In this document: positions 35,680 through 46,200 of the stretch, piece by piece
How the letters are laid out: each line of letters begins with the position of its first letter
Position numbering within the stretch: position 1 is the first letter of the stretch
Source of the DNA: CBFHWU01 sp965659665
GTDB lineage: Bacteria > Bacteroidota > Bacteroidia > Flavobacteriales > Flavobacteriaceae
Assembly: GCA_965659665.1 (NCBI GenBank)
Contig: CBFHWU010000029.1
Span: forward strand, 48,388-112,387
Length of the DNA stretch: 64,000 nucleotides
Reading direction: 5' to 3'
The notes under the pieces: model-generated
What the model was told of the DNA's origin: nothing
Databases searched by the model: none
The model's input: only the letters and a program-made list of their open reading frames with translations
Translations under genes and position numbers: made by a program

Positions 35680-38574
35680 ATGACAATGCGCAGATTTTTA
35701 AAAAAACTTAGAGATCAATTGGAAGGGGAGTTGCACTGGGATACTTTACACCAAAGTATGTACGCAACAGATGCATCGGTATATCATCAAAAGCCTTTAG
35801 CTGTAGCCTTTCCAAAAAGCGAAAAAGATGTAAAAGGGTTAATCAATTTTGCCACTATTCATCGAATTGGTCTTATTCCTCGAACAGCAGGAACGTCATT
35901 GGCAGGTCAGTGTGTTGGTCCTGGAATAGTAGTGGATATGTCCAAACATTTAACACGAATTTTAGCCCTCAACAAAGAGAATAAAACCGTTCGGCTTGAG
36001 CCTGGTGTTATTCGTGATGAACTCAATCGAGCTATACATTCAGAGGGGTTGTTTTTTGGACCCAATACGTCGACTTCCAACCGATGCATGATTGGAGGAA
36101 TGGTGGGTAATAATTCATCAGGGTCCACTTCTATTCAATATGGAGTTACACGAGACAAAGTAGTGGCCATTAGGGGAGTATTATCAGATGGATCGATCGT
36201 TGAGTTTAAGAATATTTCTGAAGAGGAGTTGGCCGATAAAAAAAGTAAAAAAACATTAGAGGGAAATATTTATCAACATCTTATTTCGAAGCTCTCCAAC
36301 AATCAAGTTCAATCCGAAATTCGCAAAGAATTTCCCGACCCTTCCATTCATCGCCGAAATACAGGATATGCCGTAGACGCCCTTTTGGATTTGCAACCGT
36401 TTACCAAATCGGGGAATTTGTTTTCTTTGTGCCCCTTACTTACCGGAAGTGAAGGAACATTAATGATGATGACTGAAATAACTTTAAAGTTGGATTTATT
36501 ACCTCCTCCCCATAAACGATTATTGGTTCCTCATTTTGATTCGGTATCAACATGCTTAGAGGCCGTAGTGCCAGTGATGCAACATCAACTTCAAAGCTGT
36601 GAAATGTTAGACAAAACCATATTGGATCGTACTTTAAGTAATACCGCTCAGCTAAAAAACAGATTTTTTATTCAACAAGATCCAACTGCTTTATTGATGT
36701 TGGAATTGGCAGCACACTCTGAAATAGAACTTCAAAAAGCATCTGAAAGGCTTCAAGAAGTATTAAAGCATTGTAGGGGTTGTTATTCGACTGCTGTTCT
36801 TGAGGGTAAAGACATTGACCGAGCGATGTCGCTACGAAAAGCAGGCTTAGGGCTATTAGGAAATATGATAGGAGATAAAAAAGCTGTTGCATGTATTGAG
36901 GATACTGCTGTACCACTTGAACATCTTACTTCATATATTAATGAGTTCACTTCAATCATGAAACGATATGATCAAAAAGCGGTTTATTATGCACATGCTG
37001 GGGCTGGAGAGTTGCATTTACGGCCTATTTTAAATCTTAAAACTAAAAAAGATATTCGGCTTTTTCGGACGATTACTACTGAAGTTGCTCATTTGGTTAA
37101 GAGATATAAGGGGTCTATGAGTGGAGAACATGGTGATGGAATTGTACGATCAGAGTTTATCCCTTTAATGATAGGAGATCTTAACATGGAACTTTTGCGC
37201 TCTATCAAAGAAGTATTTGACCCTAAGGGAATTTTTAATCCTGGAAAAATCATTGATCCGTTTCTTATGGACCAACGCCTTCGAACACCCTCAAGTGGAA
37301 ATACCCCAGAATTAAAGACACAATTGGACTTTTCCAAAAACAAGGGTTTGATTCGTGCTACCGAGCAGTGCAATGGATCGGGTGATTGTCGTAAACTTTC
37401 AGGGGGAGCAATGTGCCCAAGTTATCGAGCCACTCGAAACGAAAAAGACAGTACTCGAGCGAGAACCAACGCACTCAGAGACTTTCTTTACCGTACAGAT
37501 AAAAAAAATCCTTTTGATCGCCACGAACTCAAACAAGTTTTTGAACTGTGTTTGAGTTGTAAGGCTTGCGCACATGAATGTCCTAGTAATGTTGATGTAG
37601 CGGCGTTTAAATCAGAATTTTTATATCAGTATCACAAATCCAACAGACGTCCGATTTCTGATTATGTCTGGGGTCATATAGGGCAACTTAATGCTTTTGC
37701 TTCTGTTTTGCCTCAAGTTGTAAATGGGGTTTCATTTTTTCTAAAAGGACTTTTAAAGAAAGGATTAGGAATTGCACCAAAAAGATCTTTACCACAGTTT
37801 AGTGCACAAACCTTATTGGATTGGTTCCACGGTCAGACTATTCCTAACGCCCAAAGATCAGTTTATTTGCTGGTTGATGAATTCACTAATGCTTTGGATG
37901 CTTCTATCGGAAAAAGTGCCGTCCGATTGCTTTCAAGATTGGGGTATGAGGTTTGTGTTATAGGACTCACCAATACTGGAAGAAGCGAAATATCCAAAGG
38001 ATTCTTACAAAAAGCTAAAGCGCTTGCGGATCAAAATATCACTCTTTTTTCATCAGTAATTAATGAAGATACCCCCTTAATAGGCATTGAGCCTTCGGCT
38101 TTATATTGCTTTAAAGATGAATACCCGAAGCTGTTTACGCAACCACAAAAAGCAAATAATTTAGCCCAACATTGTTATTTGATAGATGATTTTTTATGTA
38201 AAGAGATGGACAAGGGATATATAGATCAGGATTCCTTCACACTCTCCACAAAAAAAATTAAATTTCATGCGCACTGTTATCAAAAAGCTTTAGGGGAACC
38301 CAACCAAACGCTCAAAATATTAAGTTTCCCCAAAAATTATGAAGTGGAACAAATACCATCTGGATGTTGCGGTATGGCAGGTTCATTTGGTTATCAACAT
38401 TTTGAAATCAGTATGAAAATAGGCGAAGAAGTTCTTTTTCCAACTATTCGTTCCTTAGACGAAACAGATCTTGTGGTTGCCAATGGGAATAGTTGTCGTC
38501 ATCAAATTAAAGATGGCACTCAACGAGATTCTCTTCACCCAGTCGAGGTACTAGAGCAAGCGTTGATTGCATGA
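35680..38574 (+). CDS. FAD-linked oxidase with Fe-S and CCG domains (D-lactate dehydrogenase type)
   Basis: This 964-residue fused oxidoreductase starts with a PCMH-type FAD domain (about residues 20-250, with PRTAGTSLAGQCVGPGIVVDMS). The FAD-oxidase C-terminal domain follows, with GEHGDGIVRSEF. Two Fe-S cysteine groups come next (CNGSGDCRKLSGGAMCPSY, then CLSCKACAHECP). A CCG domain with GCCGMAGSFGYQHFE is last. This order is that of the Dld-II/GlcD-GlcF-like enzymes that pass electrons from D-lactate or another 2-hydroxyacid to quinones. The ATG at 35680 avoids the overlap with fbp that a longer frame from 35596 would need. The substrate is inferred. Confidence 0.9.
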   Translation: MTMRRFLKKLRDQLEGELHWDTLHQSMYATDASVYHQKPLAVAFPKSEKDVKGLINFATIHRIGLIPRTAGTSLAGQCVGPGIVVDMSKHLTRILALNKENKTVRLEPGVIRDELNRAIHSEGLFFGPNTSTSNRCMIGGMVGNNSSGSTSIQYGVTRDKVVAIRGVLSDGSIVEFKNISEEELADKKSKKTLEGNIYQHLISKLSNNQVQSEIRKEFPDPSIHRRNTGYAVDALLDLQPFTKSGNLFSLCPLLTGSEGTLMMMTEITLKLDLLPPPHKRLLVPHFDSVSTCLEAVVPVMQHQLQSCEMLDKTILDRTLSNTAQLKNRFFIQQDPTALLMLELAAHSEIELQKASERLQEVLKHCRGCYSTAVLEGKDIDRAMSLRKAGLGLLGNMIGDKKAVACIEDTAVPLEHLTSYINEFTSIMKRYDQKAVYYAHAGAGELHLRPILNLKTKKDIRLFRTITTEVAHLVKRYKGSMSGEHGDGIVRSEFIPLMIGDLNMELLRSIKEVFDPKGIFNPGKIIDPFLMDQRLRTPSSGNTPELKTQLDFSKNKGLIRATEQCNGSGDCRKLSGGAMCPSYRATRNEKDSTRARTNALRDFLYRTDKKNPFDRHELKQVFELCLSCKACAHECPSNVDVAAFKSEFLYQYHKSNRRPISDYVWGHIGQLNAFASVLPQVVNGVSFFLKGLLKKGLGIAPKRSLPQFSAQTLLDWFHGQTIPNAQRSVYLLVDEFTNALDASIGKSAVRLLSRLGYEVCVIGLTNTGRSEISKGFLQKAKALADQNITLFSSVINEDTPLIGIEPSALYCFKDEYPKLFTQPQKANNLAQHCYLIDDFLCKEMDKGYIDQDSFTLSTKKIKFHAHCYQKALGEPNQTLKILSFPKNYEVEQIPSGCCGMAGSFGYQHFEISMKIGEEVLFPTIRSLDETDLVVANGNSCRHQIKDGTQRDSLHPVEVLEQALIA

Positions 38575-38613
38575 CAAAAGTAATTGTTATGGATTAAAAA
38601 TTGATAATGAGTG

Positions 38614-39480
38614 CTATGTTGTTATTTCGGAAAGGAAATTATGTCGAAAACCTTTGGGCGTAATATTGTGATGTTTTTTAAAGAATCGAATAAAATTTGA
38701 GAAATTATTATATCCACTTTCATAACTGATGGTTTTGATATCTAATTCAGTTTCAATCAAAAGTTTTGCTGCATGATTAATTCGGTATTCGTTCACAAAT
38801 TGGGTAAAAGTTTTCCCTGTATTTTTTTTAAAATATCTACAGAATGCATGTTGAGTCATGTTCATTTTATCAGCTGCCATGGAAAGGCTTATTTCCATTT
38901 GAAAATTATATTTGATGAAATTGAACAATTTTTTAAGACGATCGTTTTGTTGATTGCTATCGGGAAATGCAAAAGAGGAGTTTAATTCATGGGCATCTGC
39001 TGAAGCCAATTGATTCAAAATATTAATAAGCGTTAAAAGGCCTTGAAGCTTCTCTTCATAAACCAGACCTTCTAATGCTTCCCCTACTTTGGTTTTAATA
39101 GGGTCAGAAAAAGTTAATCCATGTTTAGCTCTTTCAAAAAGTCGTGAAATAGGTTGGAATTCAGGAACTAATTCGATTGCATTGCCCAAAAAATCAGGTA
39201 AAAACTGAATAACGATTTCTATTTTTCCATCTCTAAAACTATCGGTAAATCCCATATGATTAAGATTCGAACCGATAAGAATCAAGTCACCATTTGTATA
39301 GGTTGATAAATTTGTACCTACTTGTCTTTTTCCACTTCCTTGGCTGATGTAAGTGAGTTCAATTTCGGGATGATAATGCCAATTAAAATTTTTTTTGTTG
39401 GGGGTGTTTTCATCAAAGAATTGATAATGAATGGATTCATTAAAAGAACGGACTATATTTTCATAGGTGTATTTAATCAT
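38614..39480 (-). CDS. AraC-family regulator with cupin sensor
   Basis: This 288-residue transcription factor has an N-terminal cupin-like sensor (about residues 20-120, with HYHPEIELTYISQGSG). The C-terminal double helix-turn-helix (about 185-285) contains ISLSMAADKMNMTQHAFCRYFKK-type helices and ISYESGYNNFSNFIRFFKK. Regulators of this shape usually respond to sugars. It faces away from the hypothetical-GH10-sigma-GH81 genes that start 167 bases to the right, so it may control them; this is inference from position. An AT-rich gap separates them. Confidence 0.92.
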   Translation of the reverse strand: MIKYTYENIVRSFNESIHYQFFDENTPNKKNFNWHYHPEIELTYISQGSGKRQVGTNLSTYTNGDLILIGSNLNHMGFTDSFRDGKIEIVIQFLPDFLGNAIELVPEFQPISRLFERAKHGLTFSDPIKTKVGEALEGLVYEEKLQGLLTLINILNQLASADAHELNSSFAFPDSNQQNDRLKKLFNFIKYNFQMEISLSMAADKMNMTQHAFCRYFKKNTGKTFTQFVNEYRINHAAKLLIETELDIKTISYESGYNNFSNFIRFFKKHHNITPKGFRHNFLSEITT

Positions 39481-39610
39481 TTATCAAAAATATAAAAATA
39501 AAACCTGTATTTTTAGTTTATTAACATTAAATTAATATTATAAAAAAATATAAGTTAAAATAGTATAGTCATATATCAATTAACGCCAATTAAATAACGA
39601 TTTCGCCATA

Positions 39611-39618
39611 TATCTTTG
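39611..39618 (+). promoter_or_regulatory. Candidate -7 box before the 39647 gene
   Basis: TATCTTTG matches TAnnTTTG exactly and lies 28 bases before the ATG. No TTG is seen at the usual -33 spacing, so an activator such as the divergent AraC protein might be needed. Confidence 0.45.
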
Positions 39619-39646
39619 CGGTATTATTAATTCAAATCTTAAAATT

Positions 39647-40222
39647 ATGAAAAAATTATTTTTAACATCAAGTTTCCTTTTATCAGTCCTCTTCGGAAAT
39701 GCATCCGTCAACATGTTTGCTTCACATGAAGTAAGTTTTCCTTATGTCAAAAACGCCAAAACTCTTGTCCTTAATTTAGAGGTTGTTAGTCCTTCTTCTT
39801 ACATTAAAATTAAAAGAGTAAATCACAAAAACAATCTTAAACAACAGCTTAATCTCACCTCAAATATTATTAATTTTAGGGATTACGAGCCGGGTACCTA
39901 TTTGGTATCTGTGAACACGGATCATGAAATTTTAGATTATTTGATCCAATTGACTAAAAATGAATTAAAAGTTCTTGACACAAAAATGGTATCTAAGCCT
40001 AGCTATCAACAACTGAAAAATAAATTTAAAATTAGTGTCTTTAATACTGAATCCCCGATTCTAGTAAAATTTATGACTCAAGATGGTGAAACTGTTTTTT
40101 CGAAATCGTATTCGCCAAAAGAATTATCAAGTAAAGTTTTTTCTATAAATCCTGATTTTAATAAATTTTATTCCCTGATTTGTTTTGAAGGAAAAGAATT
40201 CAAAAAATCATTTACTTTTTAA
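39647..40222 (+). CDS. Secreted hypothetical beta-rich protein
   Basis: This 191-residue protein has a clear signal peptide (MKKLFLTSSFLLSVLFGNAS, residues 1-20). The rest alternates short hydrophobic strands with polar turns and includes two similar stretches ending in YEPGTYLVSVN and in the C-terminal strands. That resembles the small Ig/sorting-like secreted proteins of flavobacteria. I recognise no named family. It is flanked by its own -7 box and terminator, so it is a single-gene unit between the AraC regulator and the GH10 gene. Confidence 0.8.
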   Translation: MKKLFLTSSFLLSVLFGNASVNMFASHEVSFPYVKNAKTLVLNLEVVSPSSYIKIKRVNHKNNLKQQLNLTSNIINFRDYEPGTYLVSVNTDHEILDYLIQLTKNELKVLDTKMVSKPSYQQLKNKFKISVFNTESPILVKFMTQDGETVFSKSYSPKELSSKVFSINPDFNKFYSLICFEGKEFKKSFTF

Positions 40223-40249
40223 TTAAAACAGGAAATATTAATTTTAAAG

Positions 40250-40276
40250 AAGCTCCCCTTAAAGGAGCTTTTTTTA
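40250..40276 (+). terminator. Rho-independent terminator
   Basis: The arms AAGCTCC (40250-40256) and GGAGCTT (40264-40270) enclose a seven-base loop and are followed by a T-run. It closes the 39647 gene. Confidence 0.85.
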
Positions 40277-40371
40277 TGTGGTTTAAATTTTCCACCCAAT
40301 TTTTACACTTTTTGAAATAAATCTTTTCTAAGCGATAGAATTAAAAGTTTATTTTTAAAAAAATTTTACAA

Positions 40372-41505
40372 GTGAACAATATTCTTTTTAAATTATTTTT
40401 AACAGTGGGTTTAGTTATTCTTATTCAAGGGTGTTCAAAAGGAGATGAAAACGAAACGCTTACTTCAACGGAGCCTCCCTTAGCTAATCAAAGTCTTACT
40501 TATATCCCAGATGAAGCTTTAAAAAATAAGGCATCCTATCCAATAGGTAATGTGGTCTCTGCGTATAAACTAAATAATAATTCCTCCTTTACTAGTACAT
40601 TGATCAACGATTTTAACAGCATAACAGCTGAAAATGACATGAAAATGGCGAATATATTTAAAGGGCCTGACAATTATGATTTTAGTGATGGTGACGCAAT
40701 TATTGATTTTGCAAAACAAAATGGATTTAGAGTTTTTGGTCATGCATTGATATGGCATAACGCTATTCCTCAATGGCTAGAGTCTTTTAGTGGAACAGAT
40801 CAAGAGTTTGAACACCTTATCAAAAATTATATTCAGGCTACGGTATCTCATTTTGCTGCTGAAACAATCTCTATTGATGGTAAACAAACCCCAGTAGTTG
40901 CAGGGTGGGATGTAGTTAATGAGGCCTTTACCAATCAGGCAGAGCAAGCTATCTTTAGACAACGCTTAGGGCCGGATTACGTTGCCAAATGCTTTCAATG
41001 GGCAAGAGAGGCTGATGATCAAGTACTCTTATTTTACAATGATTACAATATGGAATATAACGCGAACAAAACACAACAAGTGGTCTCTATGATTCATGAT
41101 TTTAATCAACGTAATATTGCAATTGATGGTGTTGGTTTTCAAATGCATGTTGATTATCTGTCTCTATCTACCTCCACCCTTCAAGCTCATGTCAATGCCT
41201 TTGTTTCCTTAGGGGTTTTAATTCATTTTTCAGAAGTAGATATGACAGTAAACCGTGATAAAGGATTAACTAGCTTAACTTATGATCGTGCATCAGAACA
41301 AGAATTAAAGTTTAAAGAAATTGCACAAGTGTATGCCACTATTCCTAGCGAACAGCAATTTGGAATTACTTTTTGGGGCATGCGAGATAATGATAGCTGG
41401 TTGAGAAATTTTTATGATAACCCCTATGAATACCCTTTACTTTTTAATGATAATTATGAGCCTAAAATTGCCCATAAGGGTTTTGCGGAAGGGTTAATAG
41501 ATTAA
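40372..41505 (+). CDS. GH10 endo-beta-1,4-xylanase-type lipoprotein
   Basis: This 377-residue glycoside hydrolase starts at GTG and has a lipoprotein signal ending in IQGC (Cys21). The GH10 barrel spans about residues 45-372. Substrate-site motifs ITAENDMKMANI and FGHALIWHN, the acid/base Glu184 in WDVVNEA and the nucleophile Glu288 in HFSEVDM are all present, so it should be active. GH10 enzymes cut xylan or mixed beta-1,3/1,4-xylan, the latter found in red algae. It is probably membrane-anchored. It comes just before a sigma-factor operon and a GH81 laminarinase. Family certain, substrate inferred. Confidence 0.94.
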   Translation: MNNILFKLFLTVGLVILIQGCSKGDENETLTSTEPPLANQSLTYIPDEALKNKASYPIGNVVSAYKLNNNSSFTSTLINDFNSITAENDMKMANIFKGPDNYDFSDGDAIIDFAKQNGFRVFGHALIWHNAIPQWLESFSGTDQEFEHLIKNYIQATVSHFAAETISIDGKQTPVVAGWDVVNEAFTNQAEQAIFRQRLGPDYVAKCFQWAREADDQVLLFYNDYNMEYNANKTQQVVSMIHDFNQRNIAIDGVGFQMHVDYLSLSTSTLQAHVNAFVSLGVLIHFSEVDMTVNRDKGLTSLTYDRASEQELKFKEIAQVYATIPSEQQFGITFWGMRDNDSWLRNFYDNPYEYPLLFNDNYEPKIAHKGFAEGLID

Positions 41506-41567
41506 TTTTTTTCTTTACTCTCAACTATTTTTAGATTTTAGCGTCTAAATTTATATATAGACTAATT

Positions 41568-42113
41568 TTGAGTGTCAAAGAACAAAACCTTATTAATTGT
41601 ATTAATGCTAAAGATTGGAATGGAGCGTTAAACACTATTGTTCATTTGTATCATGAGCTTATGTATTGGCACATTCGTAAATTAGTGATCTGCCATGATG
41701 ATGCTGATGATGTTTTACAAAACACCTATCTCAAAATGGTAAAAGGATTACCTGGATTTAAACAAAAAAGTTCGGTAAAGACTTGGATTTATAGAATTGC
41801 ATATAATGAATCCATGCGTTTTCTAAAAAAACAACGTCAAGGAGGAGTGCGTTTAGCTGAAAAAGTGACAGATTCTTATTTTGCAAAGTTAGAATCGGAT
41901 CCTTATATCGACACCAACGCTTGCGACAAAAAGCTTCATCAAGCATTAGCTTTATTGACTCCACAAAAACGCCATATTGTCCAAATGAAATATTTTGATG
42001 ACTTGACTTTTGACGAGATAGCCATTATTACTGATATTAATATCAATACTGTAAAAGCAAGCTATTACTCAGCCAAAAAAAGTATAGAAACACAATTATT
42101 AAAAGATGTATGA
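41568..42113 (+). CDS. ECF-type RNA polymerase sigma factor
   Basis: This 181-residue sigma-70-family protein has region 2 near residues 25-90 (DDADDVLQNTYLKMVKGLPGF, KTWIYRIAYNESMRFL). Region 4 lies near 125-178 (LTPQKRHIVQMKYFDDLTFDEIA, NTVKASYYSAKK). The only usable start seems to be TTG at 41568, which coincides with the end of a TAATTTTG match; the true start or promoter is therefore unsettled. It overlaps the next small membrane gene by four bases (ATGA), the usual sigma/anti-sigma arrangement. A TTTAGA/TCTAAA hairpin (41530-41549) lies upstream. Confidence 0.9.
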   Translation: MSVKEQNLINCINAKDWNGALNTIVHLYHELMYWHIRKLVICHDDADDVLQNTYLKMVKGLPGFKQKSSVKTWIYRIAYNESMRFLKKQRQGGVRLAEKVTDSYFAKLESDPYIDTNACDKKLHQALALLTPQKRHIVQMKYFDDLTFDEIAIITDININTVKASYYSAKKSIETQLLKDV

Positions 42114-42406
42114 AACTTTCAGACAAACTCCACACAGAACTTGGTTATACTTTCCCTAAAGGGTATATGGTAATGTCCAAAAATAAGGCGTTATCTCATT
42201 TAGCCCAAGCTCGTAAAAGAACTCTTAGGTCTTTTGTTGCCATTGCAGCTACATTTTTAACGATTATAGGGGTTTCTTTTTTTAGACAATTTAGCAACAG
42301 TGCATCCTCATTAAAAAGTGAAGACGACTTCTTTATAGAATTTATTGTTTCGGATGAGGTCGAATTTGACCATTGGTTTGAGGATTATTTTTTGTTGCCT
42401 CATTAG
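42110..42406 (+). CDS. Small single-span membrane protein, probable sigma partner
   Basis: This 98-residue protein has a cytosolic N-terminal 40 residues, one membrane span (about 42-59, SFVAIAATFLTIIGVSFF) and a short acidic periplasmic tail. It overlaps the sigma factor gene by four bases and has the size and topology of a minimal anti-sigma or sigma-modulating protein. It has no recognisable zinc anti-sigma or FecR domain, so the role is inferred from position only. Confidence 0.75.
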   Translation: MKLSDKLHTELGYTFPKGYMVMSKNKALSHLAQARKRTLRSFVAIAATFLTIIGVSFFRQFSNSASSLKSEDDFFIEFIVSDEVEFDHWFEDYFLLPH

Positions 42407-42472
42407 ATCTTAGCTAATCAACTTTTTAAGTCGATACAGGTCTATAACTATACACCCTTTAAAAATTAACAT

Positions 42473-42889
42473 ATGCATTTTCGTATCATTATAACCCTAT
42501 CTGTTTTTTTTCTGATAACAGCTTTACCTGCTCAAGATAACAAAAGAAGAGTAGAGCTTAAACATATTCTTAATTCTGAACAATTAAAAATGGTTGAACA
42601 ACAACGAGAAACTATTCAATTTAATCGGGAGGTGTTTTTGAAAACTTTTTCAGAAGAACAATTAATTCTTCATCAACAAAAGGATGTACCACGAATGGAG
42701 CGCCGAAAAGCCTTAACGTTATCTTTTTCTTTGGAGCAAAAAGAGATGCTCAAAGCTCAAAGAGCTAAGTTAAAAAAAATGAAAGAAGCTTTTCGTGCAA
42801 CTCTTTCTGAAGATCAAAAAAAAGCGTTGATCAAACAAAGAAAAAAGTTGGGAATGCGAAAAATGTTAAGAAAAGAGTTTACGTTTTAG
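42473..42889 (+). CDS. Spy/CpxP-like periplasmic protein
   Basis: This 138-residue protein has a signal peptide (to about residue 20, ALPAQ). The rest is highly charged and helical, with three LxxEQ/LSxDQ-type repeats: LNSEQLKMVEQQRE, LSLEQKEMLKAQRAK-like and LSEDQKKALIKQRKK. That repeat is the hallmark of LTxxQ (Spy/CpxP) chaperone-like proteins that respond to envelope stress. It is the third gene of the sigma operon and ends at a strong terminator, so it may be a sensor or effector of the sigma/partner pair. Confidence 0.75.
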   Translation: MHFRIIITLSVFFLITALPAQDNKRRVELKHILNSEQLKMVEQQRETIQFNREVFLKTFSEEQLILHQQKDVPRMERRKALTLSFSLEQKEMLKAQRAKLKKMKEAFRATLSEDQKKALIKQRKKLGMRKMLRKEFTF

Positions 42890-42900
42890 ATAAATAACGA

Positions 42901-42930
42901 AAAAAAACCCCTTTCTAGAGGTTTTTTTTA
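42901..42930 (+). terminator. Rho-independent terminator
   Basis: An A-run and CCCCTTT are followed by CTAGAGG and a T-run, giving a short stem (AAACCCCT / AGAGGTTT, imperfect) with a T-tail. It closes the sigma-factor operon. Confidence 0.75.
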
Positions 42931-43250
42931 GTGGTATTTTAATACCCTGTTCAATAACACTTAAAGGATTTCTTCCCTTAAGTTGTCTCGCTGGTTATTT
43001 AATAGTTGTTTTAACGAACAAACAGAACACCTTATTTATTGTTTTTACTTAAGAGTAAGCTAAGTCTCAGTATTTCTCAAATGGAGCAAATGTTAACTGT
43101 TTAAAATCATATTGTTATAAACTTAATTCATATTCCTATCTCATCATAAAAGTTCTAGCCCCCTCCTATCCTTAACTATACTTTTACTATACACCCCACA
43201 GAACCATTTATTAATAATTGTAGTTTCGCTAATAAACAAACACGATTATT
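42931..43250 (+). other. Long intergenic leader before the GH81 gene
   Basis: These 320 bases contain no convincing gene. I see a 14-bp palindrome, GGTATTTTAATACC (42933-42946), a pyrimidine-rich stretch near 43160-43200 and a one-mismatch -7 box, TAGTTTCG, about 28 bases before the GH81 ATG. The length is compatible with regulator binding sites for the upstream sigma factor or AraC protein, but no direct evidence shows it. Confidence 0.4.
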
Positions 43251-46200
43251 ATGAATTTAAAATTTTTTATAACATTTATTTTCTGCATTGTTATGACTAA
43301 TTCAATTGCACAAATTACTTCAGTGGGGTCAGGGAGTTATACCAATCAATTCCCGGGGGTAGATGCCGCAAATCGTAATGGGTATCCGTCTGGCAGTCCC
43401 CAACTCACAGGAACAGCTATCGGTAAGCCTGTTCCAACAAACGATTGGTGGTCATCTTTGATTAAGGAAAACCACGTAAGTAATTTATTTAATTACCCCA
43501 TGACCCTTAAGACCACAAATGAGGGTTTAGTAATGACGTATATTCCATGGGGAGTTATTGGAGATTTAGAGTCAATTGTTGTCGGAATAGAAGGGTTAAA
43601 CAGCTCTCAAGCAAAAGTTTCTGATTATTCAGATTGGACCGTCACCGTGGATTGGCAGTATAGTTCTCACCAATTATCGGCAACTACTGGGATAGGAATG
43701 CCATTTGTTTATTTTGAAAAACAATCCTCTAATCTTGCAAAAATTGAAGTTCTTTATGGAAATGTGGCTGTATCAAACGAAAAACTGATTATAACAGACT
43801 CAAGATATAATTCTGACTATGTAGTGTATGCCCCCGTGGGTAGTACCTGGAATCAAAGTGGAAATACGTATACTTCATCACTTAACAATAAAAATTATTG
43901 GTCGGTAGTGATGTTGCCTCAATCCAATACAAACGCCACTCAACTTGCACAAGAGTATCAAAAATACGCTTATGTGTTTCCTAATGACACGCAAGTAAGT
44001 TGGGCTTACAATGAAGTTTCGAGCTCAGTTCGTACAAATTTTACTATCGATACAGATGTAAAGGAGGGAACAAATGACAAGATTCTTCAAGGGTTGTTAC
44101 CACATCAATGGGCCAATCTTGCCAATGATTCAGCCACTCCTAATAAGGAAACATATTCTTCCATACGAGGAGATTTGAAAATGATGGAAGGGAATTCATT
44201 CGCAGTTGAAAATTCTTTTAAAGGAGTGTTGCCCACCCTTCCTTATTTAGCCAATTACAGTGCTAGTTTTTTACCTGGTGAATTGAGTGAAAAAATTGAT
44301 TTGATTAAAAATAATGAATTAGCAACTTGGACAGATTCTTATAATGAAGGTCAGGTCATGAATCGATTGGTACAAACGGCTCGCATCGCTGATCAAATGG
44401 GAGATATTGAAGCTCGTGATATCATGCTTGCTACCGTAAAAGAACGTTTGGAAGATTGGTTAACTTATGAGAATTCAGAAGTTGCATTCTTGTTTTATTA
44501 CAATAGTAATTGGTCTACTTTATTTGGATATCCAGCGGGCCATGGACAAGACACAAATATTAACGACCACCATTTCCATTGGGGGTATTTTATTCATGCG
44601 GCTTCTTTTATAGAACAATTTGAACCAGGATGGGCTGATCAATGGGGAGAAATGATTAATCATTTGGTACGTGATGCTGCTTCTCCCAGTAGGGATGATA
44701 CGAAATTTCCTTTTCTTCGAAACTTTAGTCCTTATGCGGGTCACTGTTGGGCGAATGGGTTTGCAAGTTTTCCTCAAGGTAATGACCAAGAGTCCACTTC
44801 AGAGAGTATGCAGTTTAACACTTCTTTGATTCATTGGGGAACGATTACTGGAAATGACGAAATTCGGGATTTGGGGATTTATTTATACACCACAGAACAA
44901 ACGGCTGTTGAAGAATATTGGTTCGATCAAAATGAACGTACATTGTCCTCCACCCACCCCTATAGTTTGGTTTCTCGAATTTGGGGGAATTCATATGACA
45001 ATGGTACCTTTTGGACATCCGACATTGCGGCGTCCTACGGAATTGAAATGTATCCCATTCACGGAGGATCGTTGTATTTAGGGCATAATACGAGTTATGC
45101 TCAAAATCTTTGGACTGAAATAGAATCTAACACAGGAATATTAAGCAATGAAGTCAACCCTAATTTATGGCACGATGTAATGTGGCAATATTTATCTTTT
45201 ATCGACCCACAAAAAGCGATTAATTTGTATAATTCATACCCAGAGCGATCTTTAAAGTTTGGAATTTCAGACGCCCAAACATATCACTGGTTACACAGTA
45301 TGAATGCTCTTGGTACTGTGGATACGGGAATCACCGCCGATTATCCGATTGCAGCAGTCTTTATGAACTCGGGTGAAAAAATATATGTTGCTCATAATTA
45401 TGGGTCGTCACCTATTGTGGTCACCTTCTCGGATGGATACGAGTTAGATGCCCCTGCTAATCAAATGACGACAAGTAAGGATGTTGAGGTTACGGGCCAT
45501 TTGAGCTCTGATTTTAATTTGGCTTTTCATGGAGGAAGTGTTAACCTCTCGGTTTTGACTACTGGAAGCGGAGTGACTAAAGTTGAATTTTACGATGGAG
45601 CTACCCTTATTAGTGAGGATAACACCCCCCCATATGAAGCTGTAGCTTCAAATCTCTCGTTAGGATTTCACAATATGTATGCAAAAGTATATATGGGGTC
45701 GGATTTTACTCCCACCAATATAATTGATGTCAGAGTTGGCGAACAGCTTCCTTATAATACGCCTTTAGCAATTCCTGGGGTCATCGAAGCGGGTCATTAC
45801 GATCGATATGAGGGAGGAGTAGGTCAAGGAGTTTCCTACTATGATTCTTCTGTGATTAATGAAGGAGACTTTAGAACCTCAGAATATGTCGATGCTAGTA
45901 ATGATTCTGAAGGGGCGAATGTAGGGTGGATTTCTGCTGGAGAATGGCTAGAATATACCATTGATGTAGCTCAATCGGGATATTATACAGTTAACTTGCG
46001 TTACGCATCTGGAAACACAAACGGTGGAGGACCTTTTTACTTTGAAATTGATGGTCAACAAATTAGCCAGTCCGTTCCGTTAAATTATACTGGTGATTGG
46101 GGTAATTGGCAGAATAAGTTAGTTTCAAATATTCCTCTAACCCAAGGAGAGCATGTTTTACGAGTTGCCTTTACTCAAGGAGAATTTAATTTAGGCAGAA

